From VXNE01 sp965261535 (GTDB lineage: Bacteria; Pseudomonadota; Gammaproteobacteria; Pseudomonadales; Azotimanducaceae), in assembly GCA_965261535.1 (NCBI GenBank), contig OZ253469.1, positions 1,178,001 to 1,242,000 of the forward strand: a DNA stretch of 64,000 nucleotides. Direction: 5' to 3'. A program made the translations under genes and the position numbers. Each line of letters begins with the position of its first letter. Position 1 is the first letter of the stretch. Positions 1 through 8,260 of the stretch are shown here, in pieces. Under the pieces are notes generated by a model, which saw only the letters and a list, made by a program, of their open reading frames with translations, had not been told where the DNA came from and did not search any database.

Positions 1-1164
1 TATGCCGTGCGGACAGGCCCCCGCGCATGGTTCCCCGTTGCAGGACAGGCATGCGGAGGCGTTCTCTTCGAGCTTGGCGTATTCCTCCCGGGCGAACCGC
101 ACATCACCATAGTCGGTCGCGTACATCCGCGTCCGCAGCACATCGGGAATGGGTACGCCGTAAGGACACGCCCCCTCGCACAGGGAACAGGCGTGGCGGC
201 AGTAGGTGATACCGTTGGCCACCGCATAGCGTTCGAGCAGCGCGACATCTTCGCTTGACACGGGCATACCGCCCGACCCGCCGAGATATTCGTCGATCTG
301 TCCCTGCTCGGTCATGGAGACGATAAGCGCATCCACATTCGCATCCGACAGCACCCAGCGAAACGCCGCCTGGGAGAACGTGGCACCGCCGGTCTCGAAC
401 CGCCGCATGTCGTTCAGTCGCGCGCCCATGAGGGTCTTCATGGTCACCACCCCCACGTCCCTGGACTTCGCCTTGGCCAGAGCACGGGGCAAGTCCGGTT
501 GCAACGGCAGCCTGAACGACCTCGCCATGTTGGCCAGAAACGAGGGATCCTGGCCGAAGTTGTACGCCACCAGGACGACATCGACCAGGTCCCGGTCAAA
601 GGCGTAGTCGAGGCACTCGATCAACCTCGGGCCGTGACCCGACATGCCGGTGAAGCGGATTTTCCCCTGCCGCTTCGCCATCGCCGTGAATTCGTGCCAC
701 TCCGGGTTCGCCATACGCGCGATATCGTTCACCGCGTGATTGAAGTAGACATCGACATAGTCCGTGCGCAAACGCCGCAACGACGTATCCAGCGCACGCA
801 TCAGCGACACGCGCGACTCGTCCTTGCCGGCGACGAACTTCGACGCGATGTAGACCTTGTCGCGGCGACCTTCGAGGGCCCGCCCGATCGTATTCTCCGA
901 CGCCCCGGCGCTATAGCCGTCGGCCGTGTCGAAGTAGTTGACGCCCCTGTCCAGGGCGTGGTGAATCAACTGTTCGCCGCCGCGCCGCAACCTGCTCGAG
1001 CCGAACGATATGTCGGAGATCTCAAGTTCGGTTCGGCCAAGGCGCACATGGCGACGCACTTCGCCCGCTGCCGGCGCTTCCTGGCCCGCGGCAACCGATG
1101 CAAGCGGGATGACGCTCGATACGGCCCCGAGGCGCAATACATCGCGACGACCGATTGCTGGCAT
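1..1164 (-). CDS. Tat-exported aldo/keto reductase with C-terminal ferredoxin-like cysteines (partial)
   Basis: The gene starts at ATG 1164 and runs off the left edge, leaving 388 codons. The N-terminus reads MPAIGRRDVLRLGAVSSVIP, a twin-arginine signal (RRDVLRL plus hydrophobic stretch), so the enzyme is probably exported folded. The body is an aldo/keto reductase: GRTELEISDISFGSS strand, FDTADGYSAG (catalytic Asp and Tyr), and a SKF segment at the usual lysine position. Near the visible end two cysteine clusters appear, CRHACSLCEGACP and CLSCNGEPCAGACPHG, typical of reductases that carry 4Fe-4S clusters. The substrate is unknown. The NADPH-binding tail seen in cytosolic members is not evident in the visible part. 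Family call is firm; role is inferred. Confidence 0.85.
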   Translation of the reverse strand, partial: MPAIGRRDVLRLGAVSSVIPLASVAAGQEAPAAGEVRRHVRLGRTELEISDISFGSSRLRRGGEQLIHHALDRGVNYFDTADGYSAGASENTIGRALEGRRDKVYIASKFVAGKDESRVSLMRALDTSLRRLRTDYVDVYFNHAVNDIARMANPEWHEFTAMAKRQGKIRFTGMSGHGPRLIECLDYAFDRDLVDVVLVAYNFGQDPSFLANMARSFRLPLQPDLPRALAKAKSRDVGVVTMKTLMGARLNDMRRFETGGATFSQAAFRWVLSDANVDALIVSMTEQGQIDEYLGGSGGMPVSSEDVALLERYAVANGITYCRHACSLCEGACPYGVPIPDVLRTRMYATDYGDVRFAREEYAKLEENASACLSCNGEPCAGACPHGI

Positions 1165-1302
1165 GACCCTTTTCCCCCGTGGATTCGACCGGGGTAGATT
1201 ACGTCCGATAGTCGAACGTGTCACCCGGCCGATTCCGCTACAATTCCCGATCGAGAGAGAAGCGGCTTCCTTCCCGGACCGCTGAAGGAGGCTGCCATCC
1301 CC

Positions 1303-2262
1303 TTGCTAGAGATCTACATGATCGTCGGGTTTCTGCTGGCGGCCTACTCCGTGGTCGCCAACGACTCGATCCAGACACTTGGGACGTTCCTGTCCTCGAA
1401 TTCGCACCGGCCGTGGTGGGTGCTGTGGATGTTCGCCGGAACCATCCTCCTGGTCGTGCTGTTCTACGGTTGGTTCGTCAACGGCGGCGACCCCGCCTAT
1501 GGACGCCTTGAAAAATTCCCGGTGCCGGAGGGCGGCGTGTCGTGGGTACACGCTATTCCACCGCTGGCCTTGCTGATCCTGACGCGGCTCGGGGTTCCGG
1601 TCAGCACCACGTTCCTGGTGCTGACGGTGTTTGCCGTGGGCAACATCGACTCCATGCTCATCAAGTCGGCCCTCGGCTACCTGGTCGCGTTCGTCTCCGC
1701 CATCGTGTTGTTCAGCTTCGTGTTCAAGCGCGCCACGAAGTACTTCCATCGGACGCAGGGCGAGGAGATGCCCGCCTACTGGGTGGTCCTGCAATGGGCG
1801 TCGACCGGGTTTCTGTGGAGCCAATGGCTGATCCAGGACCTCGCCAACATCTTTGTTTACTTGCCCAGAGAACTCTCCCTGGTCTGGCTGACATTCGGCG
1901 TGGGCGCGCTGCTGGCATTGCAGGGGTACATCTTTTACCAGTTCGGCGGCGAGATCCAGAAGATCGTCACGAGCAAGACCGATACCACGGACATTCGCGC
2001 GGCAACGATCATCGACTTCATCTACGGCATCGTGCTGTTTGTGTTCAAGGAAATGAGCAACATGCCGATGAGCACGACCTGGGTATTTCTCGGTGTGCTG
2101 GCGGGGCGCGAGCTCGCGTTGTCGTTCTATCTCGCCGATACGACCACCCGCGACACGACGCGCAAGGTGATCTCCGACGCCGCGAAGGCGCTGTCGGGGC
2201 TGATCGTCAGCGCCATCCTGGCCTTCGGCCTGCCCTGGCTCCACAAGCTGGTCTTCTCCTGA
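1303..2262 (+). CDS. PiT-like (inorganic phosphate transporter-related) membrane protein
   Basis: This is a 319-aa polytopic membrane protein with about eight or nine hydrophobic segments. The start is TTG 1303, chosen because GAAGGAGG lies about 12 nt upstream; the first ATG (1318) would be too far from it. Two motifs resemble the duplicated signature of PiT phosphate transporters: ANDSIQTLGT near residue 20 with GVPVSTTF near residue 100, and a later MPMSTTWVFLGVLAGRE near residue 250. The protein is shorter and more divergent than classical PiT permeases, so substrate and direction are uncertain. It stands alone, divergent from the reductase gene. Confidence 0.6.
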   Translation: MLEIYMIVGFLLAAYSVVANDSIQTLGTFLSSNSHRPWWVLWMFAGTILLVVLFYGWFVNGGDPAYGRLEKFPVPEGGVSWVHAIPPLALLILTRLGVPVSTTFLVLTVFAVGNIDSMLIKSALGYLVAFVSAIVLFSFVFKRATKYFHRTQGEEMPAYWVVLQWASTGFLWSQWLIQDLANIFVYLPRELSLVWLTFGVGALLALQGYIFYQFGGEIQKIVTSKTDTTDIRAATIIDFIYGIVLFVFKEMSNMPMSTTWVFLGVLAGRELALSFYLADTTTRDTTRKVISDAAKALSGLIVSAILAFGLPWLHKLVFS

Positions 2263-2558
2263 CCCCTACGCAAAGTTCCCGCGGGCCAGCAGCCAGGGAA
2301 TGCCCCTGCCGGCTTGCAGCCCAGCGGGACGGGCCATTTGTTATGGGCCCGGACAGTTCTATTTGTTGCTGGCAGTTCCAACGTCTGCGACGTTGACACT
2401 ATTCGCAGCGGGGCGTTAGCTTGAGCCGGTTGTTCATGGAACTTCGGGGGAAGGTCCGTACAGCGCCGAGGCATTCGCGTTCATAAGCGGGTCGGCGTGT
2501 GCGGAGATGCCGCTGGATCCACGACTTACCGGGGGAGGTCGTCTCGACAGGTGAATCC
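2263..2558. other. Intergenic leader with one small perfect hairpin
   Basis: No coding region is convincing here. The only structure I see is CAACGTC-TGC-GACGTTG at 2379-2395, a 7-bp stem with a 3-nt loop. It could be an operator or hairpin in the leader of the following metal permease. I do not recognise a known riboswitch. Confidence 0.3.
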
Positions 2559-3998
2559 ATGGAGTTGTTGACAGGTTTCTTCGACTTCCTGCCGGGGTCG
2601 TTTCTGCTGCTATCTCCCATGCTGCTGCTCGGGCTGTTCCTGTCGGGCCTGATCCACGTCTTCATTTCCCGTCACGCCATTCTGCAATGGTTTCGCGACG
2701 ACAGTCTGAAATCGGTCGCTACCAGCGCGGCTATCGGCGTGCCGATGCCGCTTTGCAGTTGTTCCGTCGTGCCCGTGGTCGCCGAGATGCGCAGGAAGGG
2801 CGCATCGCGTTCATCCTGCATGTCGTTCCTGATCACCGCGCCGGAAACAGGCGCGGATTCGATTCTGATCACGAACGCGTTCTTCGGTTGGATCGTGGCG
2901 ATTGTCCGACCGATCATCAGCTTCATCACCGCGGTCGTCGCCGGCATCTTCTGCATCGGCCTCATTCGGGACGGACGCGACGAAGCGGAAGCCGACGACC
3001 ACGACCACGGTCATGAGGATGGCGGCCATGACCATGACCACGACCATGGCTCCCACGAATTCCTGATGCCGGATCAGGACGATTGCCACGTAAGTCCTGC
3101 GCAACTCAAGAACTCCGCGAAGAGCTGGGTCAAGAGAACCGCGCTGGCGGCCGAGAGATGGAAGTCCGCAACCTGGATCAAGCCGGAGTTCTACAAGGAA
3201 TCGATGGCTACCAGAGAGGAATCGATGGCTACCAGAGAGGAATCGATGGCTACCAGAGAGGAATCGATGGCCGCCAGAGGGGAATCGGCCGCAGCATCAG
3301 CCGCGGCCGACGACGCCGAAACCAGCGAGCCCATCGACTTCAAGAGAATCGTGAGGCACATCTTTCGCTACGGTTTCGTCGAGATCGCAGACGATATCCT
3401 GTTCGCGCTGCTCGTCGGCATCGCGCTGGGAGCGGTGCTGTTCCTCGCGATTCCAACAGACCTGATGGATCACGAGTACGCCCGCTGGTTGTCCTATCCG
3501 GTCATGGTGCTCGTAGGCATCCCCCTCTATATCTGTGCTTCCGCGAGTACACCGATCGCCGCCGCGCTGGTGGCGAAGGGCTTCAGCCCCGGCGCCGGTC
3601 TGATTTTTCTGATGACGGGCCCCGCGACGAATACCGGCACCATCGCCATCATCGTCAGCCAGTTCGGCGCCCGCTTCGCGGGCATCTACGTTGGCATAGT
3701 CATCGCCGTGACGGTCGTGCTCGGTATCCTCATCGATGTCCTGCTCCTCGCCGCCGGTCTGTCGATTACGGTCAACCTCGAAGCCTCCGAGTCGCCCGCC
3801 ATCCTGTTCTTGCAGTGGACCGGCGCCGTGACCCTGATCGCGCTGATCATCTGGCGGTTCCGCGCCGGGGCGCTGAAGAGCGGATACGACGATATGCTGC
3901 TCAACGTCCGTCCCGTGTTCAGGACCTGGGGACGGGCCTGGACGCGACTGACCCGAGGTTGCGCCATCCGCAGCGTGTTTTTCGACAAGACTCCGTAG
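2559..3998 (+). CDS. SO_0444-type permease (putative Cu/Zn efflux), COG0701 family
   Basis: An inner-membrane permease of 479 aa in two four-helix halves. Start ATG 2559 has AGGTGA just upstream; the frame is open further 5' without support. The N-half contains GVPMPLCSCSVVPV and FLITAPETGADS, the conserved cysteine and TAPETG motifs of SO_0444-like permeases. The C-half has ICASASTPIAAALVAKG and LMTGPATNTGTI. The central loop is rich in His/Asp (HDHGHEDGGHDHDHDH), a likely metal-binding stretch, followed by a 7-residue tandem repeat (ESMATRE). The reading frame is cut by TAG at 3996 but stays open for 56 more codons of membrane-like sequence, so the C-terminus may be truncated. The next gene is a ZIP transporter, which supports a divalent-metal role. 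Confidence 0.8.
   Translation: MELLTGFFDFLPGSFLLLSPMLLLGLFLSGLIHVFISRHAILQWFRDDSLKSVATSAAIGVPMPLCSCSVVPVVAEMRRKGASRSSCMSFLITAPETGADSILITNAFFGWIVAIVRPIISFITAVVAGIFCIGLIRDGRDEAEADDHDHGHEDGGHDHDHDHGSHEFLMPDQDDCHVSPAQLKNSAKSWVKRTALAAERWKSATWIKPEFYKESMATREESMATREESMATREESMAARGESAAASAAADDAETSEPIDFKRIVRHIFRYGFVEIADDILFALLVGIALGAVLFLAIPTDLMDHEYARWLSYPVMVLVGIPLYICASASTPIAAALVAKGFSPGAGLIFLMTGPATNTGTIAIIVSQFGARFAGIYVGIVIAVTVVLGILIDVLLLAAGLSITVNLEASESPAILFLQWTGAVTLIALIIWRFRAGALKSGYDDMLLNVRPVFRTWGRAWTRLTRGCAIRSVFFDKTP
3198..3281 (+). repeat. 21-bp tandem repeat inside the metal permease gene
   Basis: Three perfect 21-bp units (3198-3218, 3219-3239, 3240-3260) are followed by a degenerate fourth (3261-3281). 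Because the unit is a multiple of three, it encodes ESMATRE repeated in the cytoplasmic loop without breaking frame. Confidence 0.95.
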
Positions 3999-4169
3999 GG
4001 CACAGGTCTCGGTATCCTGATCATCGTCGCGTTTCTTGGCACGGGTTTCGCCTCCGCGCCTCCCAATTCGGTCGGTTACGGGCGCCTGGTCGGAGACCTG
4101 CAACCGGGGCTCCACTATGCTGTATTTCTAACGACGTCGACTCCCGTGTCCGACGCGCACTTACTATAG
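3999..4169 (+). pseudogene. In-frame extension past a TAG stop; SPFH/HflK-like N-terminal remnant
   Basis: Directly after the permease stop, the same frame continues for 56 codons to TAG 4167. It encodes a hydrophobic segment (GLGILIIVAFLGTGF) and then SVGYGRLVGDLQPGLHY, which resembles the start of an SPFH/band-7 (HflK-like) domain, usually of the form VERFGK.v.tLqPGLHw. It looks like the beginning of a formerly longer or fused protein that has lost the rest. The TAG could be a nonsense mutation, a sequencing error or a read-through site. The SPFH similarity is from memory of the motif, not a search. Confidence 0.45.
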
Positions 4170-4178
4170 GTCCATCTC

Positions 4179-5033
4179 GTGCGATCAAACGCTCCCTTTT
4201 TGCTGATCGGATACATGGTTGGCATCTTCGCGGTTTCCTTGCTCGGCGGGAAACTGTCGGGGCTGGGCAAGATGACGCACACGCGTATCCAGATCGTGAT
4301 GAGCCTTGTGGCGGGGTTCATCCTCGGCATGGCCCTATTTCACTTGCTCCCGCACAGCATTGAGCGCATTCCCGGGCCTGACGGCATGGTTGTCGTTGCC
4401 GGATGGATGGTGATGGGCATGATCATGATGGTCCTCCTGTTACGGGTCTTCCAGTTCCATCAGCACGACTTCAGCAGTGAGGCAAATGAACTATACGGGG
4501 CGCATGAGCACGACCATAAGCACGAACACGGCGCAAGCATCCGATCGAGCAGCCTATTGGGTATTGCGCTGGGCCTGAGTCTTCACACCGTCACAGAGGG
4601 CGTCGCCCTGAGCACGAGTGCGCGGATTGACGAAGGTCTACTACCGGGCCTGGCGGTCTTCATCGCCATCATGCTGCACAAACCGCTGGACGCGTATTCC
4701 GTCATCGGCATGATGAACTCAGCGGGTTACGCACCTCGCGCACGCAATCTCGCCAATGTCGGATTCGCCCTGCTCTGCCCCCTGGTCGCCGCGGTGAGTT
4801 TCTGGGGCATCGGCATGATCGGCGTTTGGGACCAAGCGGTCGTGATCGGCTATACCCTCGCTTTTGCGGCGGGTGCGTTCCTGTGCATCTCATTGAGCGA
4901 TCTGCTGCCGGAAATCCAGTTCCATACCCATGATCGCGGCAAGCTCATGGCCGCTCTTATATTGGGAATCGGTCTCGCCTACGCGCTGTCTTATGTCGAA
5001 GGGGGCTCCGTACACGAGCTCGAAGCGCACTAG
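4179..5033 (+). CDS. ZIP family metal transporter
   Basis: A 284-aa inner-membrane protein with about eight transmembrane segments, starting at GTG 4179 ten bases after the remnant frame ends. ZIP signatures are present: HTVTEGVALSTSARID in TM4 and MLHKPLDAYSVIG in TM5, with a His-rich cytoplasmic loop (HEHDHKHEHG) between TM3 and TM4. ZIP proteins import Zn2+ or other divalent cations into the cytoplasm. TM4 here has TEG and TM5 has HKPLD, close to the usual HS.TEG and HKIPEG metal-site motifs. It probably forms a metal-homeostasis unit with the upstream permease. Confidence 0.85.
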   Translation: MRSNAPFLLIGYMVGIFAVSLLGGKLSGLGKMTHTRIQIVMSLVAGFILGMALFHLLPHSIERIPGPDGMVVVAGWMVMGMIMMVLLLRVFQFHQHDFSSEANELYGAHEHDHKHEHGASIRSSSLLGIALGLSLHTVTEGVALSTSARIDEGLLPGLAVFIAIMLHKPLDAYSVIGMMNSAGYAPRARNLANVGFALLCPLVAAVSFWGIGMIGVWDQAVVIGYTLAFAAGAFLCISLSDLLPEIQFHTHDRGKLMAALILGIGLAYALSYVEGGSVHELEAH

Positions 5034-5068
5034 GGGCGGAGATCAACTGCGAGCGGCCGTGCCCGAGG

Positions 5069-5857
5069 TCAAAGCGTGAGGCCGCGGACTTTGAGCGGGT
5101 CCTCCCGAAAAAGCTCCGTCAGCAACGCGTACACCGACGGAAAGGCATCGGCGAGAATGTCCGGGACCGTAAAGAACGTCTCCACGGCGACAGCGAAGAA
5201 TTCCGCCGGGTCCGACGCCGCATAGTCGTCGATGGGCGGTTCCAGGTCCCGCTCCAACAGTTCGCAAAGGGCCGCGTATGCCGCCGAAAACGTTTCGGCC
5301 CATCGTCCATCCGACATGCCCCTGGGCAAGGGCGGCAAACCGTTGTGATGTCCCGACAGCTCATCCAGCTTGTGCGCGAATTCGTGAATCACCACGTTGG
5401 TCGGAAAGTAGTCCGGCTCGTTGCGCCGAGGGTGCGCGTCATCCCATGCCAGCACCACCGCGCCGCCGTGCGCAGCCTCGCCGACGAGCTCTTCGTGGCC
5501 CGTATGCACGATGCCATCCTCGTCCTCCACTTCGCGCTCCGCGACGAACCCGCCCTCATAGACGATGACCGTGCGGCAGGCGCCGAGGTATTCGAAGCCC
5601 AGGTTCGCCACCAGTCGACACGCCTGGGCGGCAATCGCGGCCCGCACGGCGTGGTCAACAAAAAAGCCGCGCGCGCCGAAGAACTTCTTCTCCGCAATAA
5701 ACCGGGCGGCGAGGTTGCGCACCCGTTCCAAGGTCGCGCGGTCCAGTCCGTCAAACAGGTCCGAGTCGGCGACGATGCGGCGCCAAAGCGCGCCGTCGAT
5801 ACGATGGTGGCGAATGCGGCGAGCGACGAGCCACCGTTTGATCGGGTTAGCTCCCAT
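5069..5857 (-). CDS. mtfA: MtfA-like zinc-dependent peptidase
   Basis: A 262-aa soluble protein matching MtfA (DgsA/Mlc anti-repressor, M90 peptidase) in length and motif. The metal-binding site is VIHEFAHKLDELSGHHNG, carrying HExxH, with a downstream glutamate expected from EFFAVAVETFF. In enterobacteria MtfA binds Mlc and de-represses ptsG; in lineages without Mlc the substrate is unknown. ATG 5857 is the third gene of a minus-strand group with the zinc-ribbon protein (22-nt gap) and the hydrolase, so co-transcription is likely. The convergent neighbour is the ZIP gene. Confidence 0.85.
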   Translation of the reverse strand: MGANPIKRWLVARRIRHHRIDGALWRRIVADSDLFDGLDRATLERVRNLAARFIAEKKFFGARGFFVDHAVRAAIAAQACRLVANLGFEYLGACRTVIVYEGGFVAEREVEDEDGIVHTGHEELVGEAAHGGAVVLAWDDAHPRRNEPDYFPTNVVIHEFAHKLDELSGHHNGLPPLPRGMSDGRWAETFSAAYAALCELLERDLEPPIDDYAASDPAEFFAVAVETFFTVPDILADAFPSVYALLTELFREDPLKVRGLTL

Positions 5858-5879
5858 ATCGAACTAGCCCATCAGCGGG

Positions 5880-6287
5880 TCAGGAGTCAGCGTCATCCCG
5901 ATCATTCTTGAACAAACCTTCAAGCTCCGCGCGCGCCCTGTCTTCACTCGATGTGCCGGTGGGCGCGGTATCGTCCGGCGTCTCCCGCGCGTCACCGCCG
6001 AATAGCGCGCCCAAGTGCTGGCGGGCCGAATCGCGCCGCGAACCCCTGGTATCGTCGTACGCGCCCGAAAGCGGACGAAAGAATTCGCAGAAGTTGGCGT
6101 TCTCCTTCTGGATGGGAGGATCGGCGCGATCATCATCGCACTGGCCCGTCAAGTGTGGGGTGAAGTGAACGCACAGCCGGCAGCAGTGCAGATCTTCGAA
6201 ACACTCCGGACAGTTCGCGTGACGACTGATCGGCCGCGGGATGTCCTTGAGAGAACAGCCGCAATTCCAACATACGACACTGGCCAT
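5880..6287 (-). CDS. Small zinc-ribbon protein of unknown function
   Basis: A 135-aa soluble protein. Start ATG 6287 is preferred over an in-frame ATG at 6305 because GAGGAG lies about 8 nt before it. The N-terminal 50 residues carry paired cysteines: CWNCGCSL, then HANCPECFEDLHCCRLCVHF, and a later CEFF. These suggest one or two zinc ribbons. The C-terminal 60 residues are polar and low in complexity (PDDTAPTGTSSEDRARAELE). I do not recognise a named family beyond uncharacterised zinc-ribbon proteins. It lies 35 nt after the hydrolase gene and 22 nt before mtfA. Confidence 0.65.
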   Translation of the reverse strand: MASVVCWNCGCSLKDIPRPISRHANCPECFEDLHCCRLCVHFTPHLTGQCDDDRADPPIQKENANFCEFFRPLSGAYDDTRGSRRDSARQHLGALFGGDARETPDDTAPTGTSSEDRARAELEGLFKNDRDDADS

Positions 6288-6322
6288 CGAACCCACTCCT
6301 CGCATCCGGCCGCCGCGCTTTG

Positions 6323-8197
6323 CTATTCGGTTCGGTTCTGCGAGTGCTGCACCGCCGCGTCATAGCGCCGCAAACAGTTCGCAACGACCATGTCCTCATC
6401 CTCTACCAGCACGTAGCGCCGCACAATGAGATCCCGCGTCGCCGCGCGCACTTGGAAAGCATACTCGCTGCGACTGGCATAGCGCGTGCGGACATCCAGG
6501 AATCGCGTGAACCCCAGGAACGTCGCAGGCTGTTCGGGCGCGCCCCGCTTCGGATGGCGCGGATTCCATCCCGTGTGACTGCCCACGGGCACGCTGATGT
6601 CCGGCAGTCGAACACCCGCCGTTTCGTTCAGGTCGTCGTCGACATTCGATACGGGGCTGGGATAGGCGGGGCCGCGACGCCCGGGGAAGCGGCAAATACC
6701 GCGGTTCGCGCCCGGGCCCAAGTCGAGCGCGCGCACATGGCCGAGTTGTTCCGCGTCGAGGGTCTGTATGCCGAGTCGCGATTCAAACAGATTGAGAATC
6801 TCCTCCCGGCCGGCAGCGGTACCGTCCGCGAACCGAGGTACCGCGTTCGGAGGGGGTTCGACATCGTCCGCTGCCCAGGTATGCAAATTGACCAACGCTG
6901 CGCGCAGCAGTGGCGAGTAGTCCACTACGTTGAGTATGTAGCGCCCCGAAGCGCCCGTGCGCGGATTGAATACGGCGGGCGGCATCACACCGTTGATGTG
7001 GTGCGTACCCGCAAACGCGTACCGGCGCTCGTTCGCCGTCGCCTCCAGGTCGCCGCCGCCGGGATGGGTGTGAATCAACGCCGCATCGCCCCGCCAGTAT
7101 TCCCACGACGAATTGGTGAAAACCACCTTCGGCAACATTGTCTCCGCGTCGAACAAACCCGCCGTTTCGCCCGTCAGCGGATCCGTCGTCGGCGCCGATG
7201 CGAAAGGGAAGGTCTGGCCGGGGCCCGGCACGCCGATGTTGCCGGGCTGCGCGAAGCGATGGTTGAAATCACCGCGCTGCCCCCCGGCGATATGCGCCAG
7301 CACGCCGTCGAAGACCCGCGCGCCGTCCTCGTCGGTATTCAGTCCAAGCGCGAGGAAGTGGCGCAACAGGCGACCGGTCTGGGACGCGCCGAACGCGTTA
7401 ACGCGGTCGAAACCGTACGCGAGCGGGCTGCGACCGTCGCCCGCGCGCAACGCGGCGGCCGCATCTCGCAGCGCGAGCAGCCCCGCGCCAACCACGGGGA
7501 CATCGTTCGCGGCGTAGACCAGCGTATACACCCAACCCGCGTCAAAACCGTCATCGAGGTGGACGCTCGTTCCCTTGCGCGACTCGAAACGCCAGGACGA
7601 TCTCGGGATGGGCACATACTCGTCATTGTCGTGACGCTGCCGGAACAGCCGCGCGTTTCCGTCCGAGGGCGCGTAAGTCGCCGCCGCCGCATCGCCGAAC
7701 GCCAGACTCCGAACGCGCCGGTCCGGCTGCGCGCGGCATACCACATCACCGCGAGGCTTCGAGCCAGCCAGCGCGCGCGGGGCGGTAAACCGCAGGCCTT
7801 CGCGCACGTCCCACTGCCAGCCGACGGACGCCACCGCGAAACCACGATGAAACAGAAAACCGTCGCCCGGCGCGCAAGGGTCGTGCAGCAGGTCGGCCGG
7901 GGCGGCGCGATTCAATAGAGAGAACGCGAGCCGTCTGCCGCGGTTGGGAACATCCACCAGCAGCGCCTCGGCGGGCCGCTTCGCCGGCGCGATCAACGTC
8001 ACATCGCCGCTGAACGCCACGCTTCCCGCAGTTCGTGGCGCCAACGCGAGGTCGACTAGATCTGCGTTCGCCGGATGATGGGGATCGACCGCGTACTCGA
8101 TATGCCCGTCGATTCTCTCGAACGGGCCGTAAGCGCCAAACGACTTGCCGTCGGCATACAGTTCGCGTTTGGAGATCTGAAACCGCGTTACCGTCAT
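6323..8197 (-). CDS. Alpha/beta hydrolase domain protein (Abhydrolase_10-like)
   Basis: A 624-aa protein from ATG 8197. It resembles the uncharacterised alpha/beta hydrolase-domain family: an N-terminal beta-rich region with YGPFERIDGHIEYAVDP, a VDVPNRG motif, a nucleophile-elbow-like FGASQTGRLLRHF near residue 265, and a C-terminal segment (DISVPVGSHTGWNPRHPKRG) typical of this group. There is no signal peptide. It heads the minus-strand group with the zinc-ribbon protein and mtfA. Some relatives sit near degradation genes for lipophilic compounds, but the substrate is unknown. Confidence 0.75.
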   Translation of the reverse strand: MTVTRFQISKRELYADGKSFGAYGPFERIDGHIEYAVDPHHPANADLVDLALAPRTAGSVAFSGDVTLIAPAKRPAEALLVDVPNRGRRLAFSLLNRAAPADLLHDPCAPGDGFLFHRGFAVASVGWQWDVREGLRFTAPRALAGSKPRGDVVCRAQPDRRVRSLAFGDAAAATYAPSDGNARLFRQRHDNDEYVPIPRSSWRFESRKGTSVHLDDGFDAGWVYTLVYAANDVPVVGAGLLALRDAAAALRAGDGRSPLAYGFDRVNAFGASQTGRLLRHFLALGLNTDEDGARVFDGVLAHIAGGQRGDFNHRFAQPGNIGVPGPGQTFPFASAPTTDPLTGETAGLFDAETMLPKVVFTNSSWEYWRGDAALIHTHPGGGDLEATANERRYAFAGTHHINGVMPPAVFNPRTGASGRYILNVVDYSPLLRAALVNLHTWAADDVEPPPNAVPRFADGTAAGREEILNLFESRLGIQTLDAEQLGHVRALDLGPGANRGICRFPGRRGPAYPSPVSNVDDDLNETAGVRLPDISVPVGSHTGWNPRHPKRGAPEQPATFLGFTRFLDVRTRYASRSEYAFQVRAATRDLIVRRYVLVEDEDMVVANCLRRYDAAVQHSQNRTE

Positions 8198-8260
8198 TGA
8201 AACCGAGTCGCGCGCACCGAGAACACTCCGAATGGGCCTAAGGCAACGGCAGGCGGCCGA

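Noticed and set aside
1306..2244. 312-residue minus-strand frame opposite the PiT-like gene
   Set aside because: Composition rich in Gln, Arg and His, with no domain; the plus strand encodes clear membrane helices.
3083..4363. 426-residue plus-strand frame over permease and ZIP genes
   Set aside because: Arg-rich shadow spanning two well-supported genes in another frame.
6320..7918. 532-residue plus-strand frame over the hydrolase
   Set aside because: Arg- and Val-rich shadow; the minus strand has the hydrolase motifs.
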